Below are positions 1 through 5,140 of a DNA stretch of 5,140 nucleotides, piece by piece. Position 1 is the stretch's first letter. Every line of letters starts with the position of its first letter. The stretch covers positions 1-5,140 of the forward strand of contig SBFL01000063.1 of NCBI GenBank assembly GCA_006227965.1, given 5' to 3'. The notes under the pieces were generated by a model that saw only the letters and a program-made list of their open reading frames with translations, searched no databases and had not been told where the DNA came from. The stretch comes from Bacteroidota bacterium. Its GTDB lineage: Bacteria; Bacteroidota; Bacteroidia; Flavobacteriales; Flavobacteriaceae. The position numbers were made by a program, and so were the translations under genes.

Positions 1-121
1 ATAGTAATCCTTCAAGGTATCCTACGGAAGCGTGCTGAATCCTAACCCTTACCAAAGATTTTTCGGGGATATCCCCAGCGCTACTCCTTCAGACAAAAGG
101 ATCTGTGAGAAAAACCGTTGA
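1..121. other. Region downstream of fchA, no supported gene
   Basis: Neither strand contains an ATG-started gene here. The minus strand carries AAGGAG (89-84) that looks like an SD, but no ATG or GTG follows before the left edge; the nearest TTG (55-53) is 28 nt away. That TTG frame is open to the edge, too short to recognise. On the plus strand the first frame ends at a TAA at 43-45 and could in principle be the tail of a convergent gene. No convincing intrinsic terminator is visible. Confidence 0.45.
65..76. repeat. 12-bp perfect palindrome GGGGATATCCCC
   Basis: This self-complementary 12-mer lies 45 bases beyond the fchA stop. As RNA it could form only a 4-bp G:C stem with an ATAT loop, and on the minus strand it is followed by GAAAAATCTTT rather than a clean T-run. 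It might be a protein-binding site or a poor terminator, or it may be coincidence. Confidence 0.3.
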
Positions 122-760
122 TCATTTCAAACCCTGTTCAACTACATGGCCAAATTCCTCAACCGATTTTTCAATAGAATTGAGTGATTCATTTACCTCT
201 TTCTCAAGTCGTGTTGAAAATGGTTCATCCTTGATGCCAGATAGGTTTATGCGGACATTGTAAGCAGCTCCCAATGCGGCTGCCCGGGTCAGTTGGGCAG
301 CGACACCGGCGTCGGTAAGGCAGTTTGGATTTCCCTTTGACAAAACTTCTCCGACCAAAGGAACCAATTTGTGGACATTGCGAAGGGTTTCCAAGGGAAC
401 CTGTGCCGCTTCTTTATTGGCTGCCTCTATAGCTTTTTTTCGAGCGGCAATCTGCTCATCGTTCTCCTTTGGCATTCTGAAAGCGGCAATCACCCCGTTG
501 TAGGCTTCTGTATCCAGATCCATGAGTTCAACAAATTGCTGTAACCGTTTATCCGCGGCATCGCGAACTCGTTCCATGTCCGACCAGGCGTCGCGATACC
601 GATCCCTGCCCAGGGTGAGGCGGGCAACCATGGCACAGAGGGAACTGGCTAGGGCAGCGGCCAGGGCTGCCACACTGCCTCCACCCGGTGCCGGTGAGTC
701 CTCAGCGAGCTTATCCAGGAATTCCTGTACGGGAATGCCAGTCAGTGTCTTCGTTCCCAT
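122..760 (-). CDS. fchA: Formimidoyltetrahydrofolate cyclodeaminase
   Basis: This 212-residue protein closes 5-formimino-THF to 5,10-methenyl-THF with loss of ammonia, completing one-carbon recovery from histidine. It belongs to the all-helical FTCD_C / FchA cyclodeaminase family and has the usual length of stand-alone members. Recognisable features are the N-terminal helix followed by SPAPGGGSVAALAAALASSL (22-41), the MDLDTEAYNGVIAAFRMPK segment (80-98), AAQVPLETLRN (118-128) and GNPNCLTDAGVAA (143-155), which in the family form the folate-binding groove and active site. The start is ATG at 760, giving MGTKTLTGIPVQEFLDKL. The frame continues 50 codons further upstream, but that part overlaps ftcD in another frame and does not resemble the family. 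The start has no clear SD at the usual distance: GGAG lies 24 nt away inside the end of ftcD, and AGTGAGA is weak. It may therefore depend on ribosomes finishing ftcD, an inference. It is the last recognisable gene before the left edge. The same enzyme also serves purine-fermenting clostridia, but the context here is histidine. Confidence 0.96.
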   Translation of the reverse strand: MGTKTLTGIPVQEFLDKLAEDSPAPGGGSVAALAAALASSLCAMVARLTLGRDRYRDAWSDMERVRDAADKRLQQFVELMDLDTEAYNGVIAAFRMPKENDEQIAARKKAIEAANKEAAQVPLETLRNVHKLVPLVGEVLSKGNPNCLTDAGVAAQLTRAAALGAAYNVRINLSGIKDEPFSTRLEKEVNESLNSIEKSVEEFGHVVEQGLK

Positions 761-773
761 GGTCTTTGTCTCA

Positions 774-1691
774 CTATTCTTCTTCTCCAAGCAGGTCGAG
801 CAGGGAGAGTTCGACCACCTGTTTGAGATCAAAACCGGCCAGTTGCAGGTAGTATGCAGCACTCTCGAGAAGGGCGGCTGCCGGGACCATGCCATACACT
901 TCTGTTTCAACGAGTGGCACGCCCCATCGTTTAGCTTCCATTCGGATCAACTCTACTACCCTGTACAGGGCATTTTTCTCATAGTCCACGATATTCATGC
1001 TCACCTGAGTGATTCCGCGATCCTCGAGGGCTAGGCCGATGCCTTTCACATGGCACAGCCCACCGCTGGATGCCCGGACGGCCTTGGCAATCTCCTGGGC
1101 CACCTTCAGGTCAGCGGTCCCCAAATTAACGTTAAAGGCAATGAGAAACTTTCGGGCACCGATGACAGTGGCGCCTGCGCTGGGGTGAAGCCGCGGTTCC
1201 CCCACATCGGGATGACGCTCGGGTTTGGTGACTTCAGCCTTGAGAGCCTCGTACTGCCCTTTACGAATAAGCTCCAAGTGGCGCCTCTCAGCTCGGAGGG
1301 CGGCTTCCTCATAAAAGTAGACCGGAATACCGGTTTCCGCATGAAATCTCTGCCCGAAATTGTGGGCAAGGGTTACACAGTCCTTCATGTCAATATTCTG
1401 AAGTGGAACAAAGGGAATCACATCGATAGCCCCGATGCGAGGGTGTCCACCCTTATGACGCTCCAAATCGATCTTTTCGATTGCCACCAGAGACGCCTCT
1501 ATAAGGGCATCTTGAATCGGCCCAGATGCTCCGACCAGGCTTACGACCAGCCTGTTGTGGTCCTTGTCTGCCCGGTAATCGAGCAGTCCACAGCCCTTTC
1601 TTCCGCGAAAGGGTTTGACGATCGCCTCAATAGTCTCTTGATCTCGCCCCTCACTGAAGTTGGGCACACATTCAATAAGCTGACTCGTCAT
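774..1691 (-). CDS. ftcD: Glutamate formimidoyltransferase
   Basis: This 305-residue enzyme moves the formimino group of N-formimino-L-glutamate to tetrahydrofolate, giving 5-formimino-THF and glutamate. It matches the stand-alone formiminotransferase half of mammalian FTCD. The N-terminal domain (about 1-180) opens with LIECVPNFSEG (5-15) and contains ERHKGGHPRIGAIDVIPFVP (77-96). His83 in GGHPR aligns with the catalytic His82 of the porcine enzyme. The C-terminal domain (about 181-305) begins at KFLIAFNVNL and includes VKGIGLALEDRGITQVSMN (215-233) and the MVPAAALLESAAYYL helix (268-282). There is no fused cyclodeaminase domain; that activity is encoded by the next gene. The ATG at 1691 is supported by AGGGAG 8 nt upstream and by the family-typical N-terminus. 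The stop lies 13 nt before the fchA start, which suggests co-transcription and possibly coupled translation. Use of this transferase means the formimino carbon is conserved on folate rather than released as formamide or formate. Confidence 0.97.
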   Translation of the reverse strand: MTSQLIECVPNFSEGRDQETIEAIVKPFRGRKGCGLLDYRADKDHNRLVVSLVGASGPIQDALIEASLVAIEKIDLERHKGGHPRIGAIDVIPFVPLQNIDMKDCVTLAHNFGQRFHAETGIPVYFYEEAALRAERRHLELIRKGQYEALKAEVTKPERHPDVGEPRLHPSAGATVIGARKFLIAFNVNLGTADLKVAQEIAKAVRASSGGLCHVKGIGLALEDRGITQVSMNIVDYEKNALYRVVELIRMEAKRWGVPLVETEVYGMVPAAALLESAAYYLQLAGFDLKQVVELSLLDLLGEEE

Positions 1692-1699
1692 GTCTACAA

Positions 1700-1705
1700 C
1701 TCCCT
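1700..1705 (-). promoter_or_regulatory. Shine-Dalgarno site of ftcD
   Basis: The minus strand reads AGGGAG, then 8 nt, then the ATG at 1691. It lies within the 33-nt hutU-ftcD gap, which has no terminator-like hairpin. This supports the chosen ftcD start and read-through transcription from hutU. Confidence 0.75.
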
Positions 1706-1724
1706 GTGCCTCTTCTCTTGCGCC

Positions 1725-3437
1725 TTACTTATACATGTTGATCATCGGGATCTTGACTCCCTGTTCCTCTGCCACCTTCACGGCGCGTTCATAGCCTGCA
1801 TCCGCGTGTCGGAAGATACCCGTGCAGGGGTCGTTCCGGAGGACGGTCGTCACCCTAAACTCCCCTTCCGGTGTCCCGTCTGCCACGGTCACCTGTCCTG
1901 CGTGCATGGCATAACCAATACCCACGCCTCCCCCATCATGGAATGAAACCCAGCTTGCTCCTGAGGCCACGTTGACCATGCAGTTCAGCAACGCCCAATC
2001 AGCCACAGCATCGGAACCATCCTTCATCCCTTCGGTCTCTCTAAAGGGTGAGGCCACCGAACCGCAGTCCAAGTGATCTCGTCCGATGACGATGGGTGCC
2101 GACACTCTACCCGTTGCCACTAAGTCGTTAAAGATCTTCCCCGCCTTGTCCCGTTCGCCGTAACCCATCCAGCATATACGGGCCGGCAGACCCATGTGGG
2201 AGACCTTCTCCCCGACCAACTGCAACCACCGGATCATCCTCTTTTTCTCGGGAAAGGCCTCCAGGAGGGCCTCATCGGTCGTGGCAATGTCTTGAGGGTT
2301 TCCGGATAGGGCGACCCATCGGAACGGTCCCTCCCCGTTGCAAAAAAGGTCCCGAATGTATGCCGGCACAAAACCGGGGTAATCCATGGCGTTGTTGACC
2401 CCGCGTTTCATGGCCTGGGCCCTCAGGTTGTTCCCGTAATCAAAGGCAATGGCCCCTCTGCTCTTCATCTCCAGTATCGTGCGGCAGTGAAGGGCCATGG
2501 AATCCAGCGCCATGTCTATGTATTTCTTGGGATCTTTTTTTCGAAGAGCAAGGGCCTCCTCATAGGGAATACCGGCGGGGATGTATCCGTTGAGTTCATC
2601 ATGGGCGCTGGTCTGGTCCGTCACCAAATCGGGGATGAATCCCTTCTCGATCATCTCTGGAAGAAGTTCGGCCGCATTACCAGGAATTCCGATGGAAAGG
2701 GGTCTCTTCTCCTCGGCAGCCTTCTGGGCCATCGTTATGGCCTCATCCAGATTTTCTACCATGGTATCCAGGTATTTTGTGTCCAGACGTCGTTCAATGC
2801 GTTTCCGGTCCACTTCTACACAGATACAGACCCCTTCGTTCATGGTGATCGCAAGGGGCTGGGCACCCCCCATACCCCCGAGACCGGCTGTCACCACGAT
2901 TCGACCGGCCAGGGATCCTTTGAAGTGTTTCTCACCTGCCGCTGCAAAGGTCTCAAAGGTCCCCTGGAGGATTCCCTGTGTACCGATATAGATCCAGGAA
3001 CCCGCTGTCATCTGCCCGTACATGATCAAGCCTCGCCTGTCCAGTTCATGGAAGTGCTCCCAGTTGTCCCAGTAGCCCACCAGGTTGGAGTTGGCGATGA
3101 GCACCCGAGGGGCCCTGGTATGGGTTTTAAGAATGCCCACGGGTTTCCCGGACTGAACCAGGAGGGTTTCATCGTTTTCTAGGTCCAGGAGAGACCGAAA
3201 GATGGCATCAAAGCTGGGCCAGTTGCGTGCGGCCTTGCCAGCGCCACCGTAAACGATGAGTTCATCTGGCTTCTCCCCGTTTTCAGGGTCCAGATTGTTA
3301 CAGAGCATCCTCATGGCAGCCTCCTGCTGCCAGTCTTTACAATGCAGTACGTTCCCACGGGGAGCCCGAACGGGTCGTGGTTCCCAGCATCCTATATGGA
3401 GTTCCTTTAACAGTTTTTTTCGTGCTGATACATCCAT
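1725..3437 (-). CDS. hutU: Urocanate hydratase (urocanase)
   Basis: This 570-residue cytoplasmic enzyme adds water to urocanate to give 4-imidazolone-5-propanoate, the second step of histidine degradation, using tightly bound NAD+ as an electrophile. Typical urocanase blocks run the full length: RAPRGN (25-30), NNLDP (47-51), [12 protein letters not shown] (62-73), QSGKPVG (95-101), LIANSNLV (113-120), [15 protein letters not shown] (141-155), the glycine-rich [10 protein letters not shown] (185-194, NAD site), VTDQTSAHD (272-280), PGFVPAYIR (354-362), GLPARICW (416-423), [10 protein letters not shown] (451-460) and GGGVGIGY (502-509). Cys422 aligns with the active-site Cys410 of the Pseudomonas putida enzyme. 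The start is ATG at 3437 because a strong GGGAGG lies 7 nt upstream and the protein then resembles the roughly 555-residue class with a short N-terminal extension. The frame is open for 39 more codons back to a TTG at 3554, but that stretch ([11 protein letters not shown]...) does not look like urocanase and has no SD. It lies 146 nt after hutH and 33 nt before ftcD. Confidence 0.98.
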   Translation of the reverse strand: MDVSARKKLLKELHIGCWEPRPVRAPRGNVLHCKDWQQEAAMRMLCNNLDPENGEKPDELIVYGGAGKAARNWPSFDAIFRSLLDLENDETLLVQSGKPVGILKTHTRAPRVLIANSNLVGYWDNWEHFHELDRRGLIMYGQMTAGSWIYIGTQGILQGTFETFAAAGEKHFKGSLAGRIVVTAGLGGMGGAQPLAITMNEGVCICVEVDRKRIERRLDTKYLDTMVENLDEAITMAQKAAEEKRPLSIGIPGNAAELLPEMIEKGFIPDLVTDQTSAHDELNGYIPAGIPYEEALALRKKDPKKYIDMALDSMALHCRTILEMKSRGAIAFDYGNNLRAQAMKRGVNNAMDYPGFVPAYIRDLFCNGEGPFRWVALSGNPQDIATTDEALLEAFPEKKRMIRWLQLVGEKVSHMGLPARICWMGYGERDKAGKIFNDLVATGRVSAPIVIGRDHLDCGSVASPFRETEGMKDGSDAVADWALLNCMVNVASGASWVSFHDGGGVGIGYAMHAGQVTVADGTPEGEFRVTTVLRNDPCTGIFRHADAGYERAVKVAEEQGVKIPMINMYK

Positions 3438-3444
3438 ATTAAAA

Positions 3445-3450
3445 CCTCCC
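3445..3450 (-). promoter_or_regulatory. Shine-Dalgarno site of hutU
   Basis: The minus strand reads GGGAGG followed by the 7-nt spacer TTTTAAT and then ATG. This near-ideal ribosome binding site fixes the hutU start at 3437 and argues against the longer TTG-initiated reading frame. Two of its G residues fall inside the right arm of the inverted repeat at 3449-3472. Confidence 0.85.
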
Positions 3451-3472
3451 AAGTTCTCTAATTTTAACTTGG
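3449..3472. repeat. 7-bp perfect inverted repeat upstream of hutU
   Basis: On the minus strand CCAAGTT is followed by ten bases (AAAATTAGAG) and its exact complement AACTTGG. The right arm runs into the hutU Shine-Dalgarno site. Seen directly: perfect 7-bp arms with a 10-nt loop. Inferred: it could be an mRNA hairpin partly hiding the SD, or an operator for a dimeric regulator. It does not resemble the TGTATATACA-like site known for HutC repressors. A stem this short can also arise by chance, so function is unproven. Confidence 0.35.
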
Positions 3473-3490
3473 TAATTCCGTAGAACCCAA
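3461..3490 (-). promoter_or_regulatory. Weak candidate sigma70 promoter for hutU
   Basis: On the minus strand TAAAAT (3466-3461) matches five of six bases of the -10 consensus. It lies 18 bp downstream of TTGGGT (3490-3485), which matches only three of six bases of the -35 consensus. If used, transcription would begin about 20 bases before the hutU ATG, with the inverted repeat straddling the -10 element. The spacer is A+T-rich, so chance matches are expected; I treat this as a suggestion only. Confidence 0.2.
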
Positions 3491-3583
3491 TCCCATTCTG
3501 GATAGCGCGCGAGATATCACAGAAGGCGCTGCAGACAAAGACCAATACAAACAAATTGTTAACAGATAAGGTTTTACCCTATA

Positions 3584-5113
3584 TTATTGAAGTCTTCCGA
3601 CCTTTTTCTCTACGGCATCGAGCAACTGACCACCTCTGATCATTTCTACCATGAAATGGATGTCCGTGGAAAGGATACGATCTCTGTCCAGGTGGGAGAT
3701 TTGTTCCCTGATGGCCCTGTAAGCTTCAAGGGTTCCATCGCCAGGCTTCATGTTTGTAAAAAGGTCGAGGGACTGAGCGGCACAAAGAAGTTCAATCGCA
3801 AGGACACACTCTGAGTTCTTCACAATTTCCCTGCATTTTCTCGCTGATATGGTTCCAAAGGATACATGATCCTCTTTGTTGGCAGATGTGGGAATGGAGT
3901 CTACACAGGCAGGATGACACAAGGTCTTGTTCTCGGAAACAAGGGCAGCAGCTGTGTATTGAGCGATCATAAACCCCGAGTTCAGTCCCCCATCCCTTAT
4001 TAGAAAAGCGGGTAAACCGCTTAACTGGGGATTAACCAGACGCTCCACCCTCCGTTCCGATATGTTGGCCAGCTCCGAAACGGCCATACTCAGGCCGTCC
4101 ATGGCCAGGGCGACAGGTTGGCCGTGGAAATTTCCTCCCAAAAGAAACGTTTCCCTTTCAGGAAAAATGAGAGGGTTATTTGTAGAGGAATTCATCTCAG
4201 TCTCAATCACGCCCCTCGCATAGTTTATCATGTCTTTGCTAGCACCGTGCACCTGAGGCGAACACCTCAAGGTGTAAGCATCCTGGATGCGGGAACAATC
4301 CTTGTGTGAGCTGATGATTTCACTGTTCTTCGTGATTCGGTTCATGTTGTCGGCAGAGGCTGCCTGTCCCGGATGGGGGCGTACTTCGTGAATCAGTGGA
4401 TCGAATTCGGTTCGACTTCCCATGAGCACTTCCAGGCTCATGGCCGCTGCGATATCGGCTACCCTGGAAAGGATACCGGCATCATAAACGGCAAGTGCTC
4501 CTATTGCTGTCATCACCTGGGTTCCGTTGATCAGTGCAATCCCTTCTCCAGCCTCCAGAGTAAGAGATTCCAGACCAACCCTTTTCAAGGCTTCTTTGCC
4601 CGAAATCCTCCTACCCTCATGGAAGGCCTCACCAGCCCCTATCAGCACCAGGGCCAGGTGTGCCATGGGAGCTAGGTCCCCACTTGCCCCCACAGATCCC
4701 TTCTCCGGAACGACAGGACAAATACCCTGGTTCAATAGGATAAGAATGCGATCAACGACCTCCGCTCTAACACCCGCGTTCCCTCTGGCAAAATCCTTAA
4801 TACGAAGCGACAAAACAGCCCTGACAATCTCCTCTTCAAGGGGCTCTCCCACTCCCGCTGAATGGCTCATCAGGACATTTTCCTGAACCAGACGGGTGTC
4901 TTCCTCTGAAATGGTCACATCACTCAATGCGCCAAAACCGGTCGTTATCCCGTAGATCGTTTCGCCTTCCCGAACCCATTTCTCAATCAACTCACGGGCC
5001 TTCACGATCCGCTCTTTTGCATCCTCGGTCAGGAGAACCCGGGCGCCGTTCCTGGAGATGGACACCAGGTCTTCCAGTGTCATCCCATTAAAACCCAGAT
5101 AGATCTCATCCAT
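3584..5113 (-). CDS. hutH: Histidine ammonia-lyase (histidase)
   Basis: This 509-residue enzyme performs the first step of histidine breakdown, the non-oxidative elimination of ammonia from L-histidine to give trans-urocanate in the cytoplasm. It belongs to the aromatic amino-acid lyase family, whose members make an MIO electrophile from an Ala-Ser-Gly triad. The triad is visible at residues 143-145 in GSVGASGDLAPMAHLAL. From family knowledge of the Pseudomonas putida enzyme, the other active-site residues are all present: Tyr54, His84 (MSHSAG), Asn196 (NGTQ), Tyr280 and Arg283 (QDAYTLRCSPQ), Phe329 (GGNFHG) and Glu414 (ANKEDHVS). His84 and Glu414 favour histidine over phenylalanine or tyrosine as substrate. 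The length is normal for the family. The start chosen is ATG at 5113, giving MDEIYLGFNGMTLEDL. No strong Shine-Dalgarno precedes it (only GAGTG, 4 nt away), so Met11 is a less likely alternative. Only 27 A+T-rich bases upstream are visible (6 G/C), so its promoter cannot be judged. It is first of the four hut genes seen here. One small departure is Asn312 in STNNPL, where many relatives have Asp. Confidence 0.98.
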   Translation of the reverse strand: MDEIYLGFNGMTLEDLVSISRNGARVLLTEDAKERIVKARELIEKWVREGETIYGITTGFGALSDVTISEEDTRLVQENVLMSHSAGVGEPLEEEIVRAVLSLRIKDFARGNAGVRAEVVDRILILLNQGICPVVPEKGSVGASGDLAPMAHLALVLIGAGEAFHEGRRISGKEALKRVGLESLTLEAGEGIALINGTQVMTAIGALAVYDAGILSRVADIAAAMSLEVLMGSRTEFDPLIHEVRPHPGQAASADNMNRITKNSEIISSHKDCSRIQDAYTLRCSPQVHGASKDMINYARGVIETEMNSSTNNPLIFPERETFLLGGNFHGQPVALAMDGLSMAVSELANISERRVERLVNPQLSGLPAFLIRDGGLNSGFMIAQYTAAALVSENKTLCHPACVDSIPTSANKEDHVSFGTISARKCREIVKNSECVLAIELLCAAQSLDLFTNMKPGDGTLEAYRAIREQISHLDRDRILSTDIHFMVEMIRGGQLLDAVEKKVGRLQ

Positions 5114-5140
5114 GAAACACTCATTTTTCTTTTAAATCTT

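Larger units (their letters stand above)
3438..3583. other. 146-nt hutH-hutU spacer
   Basis: This is the longest gap between genes in the window. It contains the hutU SD, the inverted repeat and the promoter-like match listed separately, plus an 8-bp palindrome TGTTAACA at 3557-3564 close to the hutH stop. I see no hairpin followed by a T-run, so no intrinsic terminator for hutH, and no credible small gene. The minus-strand frame of hutU is open through 39 codons here, starting from TTG at 3554. The size contrasts with the 33-nt and 13-nt gaps downstream and leaves room for internal control of hutU-ftcD-fchA. Confidence 0.6.

Noticed and set aside
85..134. Possible fchA terminators: TCCTT/AAGGA with a 7-nt loop (85-101) and TTGA/TCAA around the stop codon
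   Set aside because: The stems are only 4-5 bp and A/T-rich. The first has no following T-run, and the second is followed by only CGGTTTTTC. They are too weak to call.
761..910. 50-codon N-terminal extension of fchA
   Set aside because: It overlaps the ftcD C-terminus in another frame, and its peptide is unrelated to the cyclodeaminase family, which begins near the ATG at 760.
522..1034. Plus-strand open frame across the ftcD-fchA junction
   Set aside because: It is antisense to both genes, is rich in Arg, Ser and Ala as expected from the complement of Ala/Gly-rich coding DNA, and resembles no family.
1050..1946. Long plus-strand open frame of 298 codons
   Set aside because: It lies antisense to ftcD and the end of hutU, both strongly identified by motifs. 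Its translation shows no family features and no SD-preceded start, so it is a shadow frame.
2487..3182. Plus-strand open frame of 231 codons, with a further overlapping plus-strand frame (2581-2991)
   Set aside because: Both are antisense to the conserved centre of hutU, including its NAD-binding motif, and their translations look like random reverse-complement peptides.
3501..3518. GATAGCGCGCGAGATATC as a dyad in the hutH-hutU spacer
   Set aside because: Only the outer 4 bp and an internal CGCGCG are self-complementary, so it is not a convincing operator or hairpin.
3520..3550. Sigma54-type GG/GC pair in TTGGTC...TGCAG on the minus strand
   Set aside because: The GG to GC spacing is 9 nt rather than the required 10, and the flanking bases do not match the -24/-12 consensus.

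Overview
The window holds a single-direction histidine-utilisation (hut) gene cluster on the minus strand. Read 5'->3' along that strand the order is hutH (histidine ammonia-lyase, 5113-3584), hutU (urocanate hydratase, 3437-1725), ftcD (glutamate formimidoyltransferase, 1691-774) and fchA (formimidoyltetrahydrofolate cyclodeaminase, 760-122). All four are full length with intact catalytic motifs, and I see no frameshift, insertion sequence, CRISPR array, tRNA or rRNA. The long open frames on the plus strand and in other minus frames are shadows of these genes.

Together they encode three of the steps that take L-histidine to urocanate, then 4-imidazolone-5-propanoate, N-formimino-L-glutamate, 5-formimino-THF plus glutamate, and finally 5,10-methenyl-THF plus ammonia. 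The missing step is imidazolonepropionase (HutI), which converts imidazolone propionate to formiminoglutamate. It is not in the window and would have to be encoded nearby or elsewhere. Using FtcD plus FchA, rather than HutG or HutF/HutG hydrolases, means the formimino carbon is kept on tetrahydrofolate. That is common in anaerobic amino-acid users.

Layout: positions 5114-5140 are an A+T-rich stub upstream of hutH. A 146-nt spacer (3438-3583) separates hutH from hutU. It holds the hutU Shine-Dalgarno site, a perfect 7-bp inverted repeat overlapping that site, and a weak promoter-like match. The hutU-ftcD gap is 33 nt and the ftcD-fchA gap is 13 nt, so these three are almost certainly one transcript. 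Positions 1-121, downstream of fchA, contain no gene I can support, only a small palindrome and an SD-like sequence.

Organism: a bacterium of roughly balanced base composition with strong SD sites on hutU and ftcD. Gene content suggests an anaerobic or fermentative lineage (for example Bacillota, Synergistota or a deltaproteobacterial group), but I cannot place it more precisely. The biology is well-known histidine catabolism. I found no convincing evidence of a new system; the most interesting details are the hutH-hutU spacer and the absent hutI.
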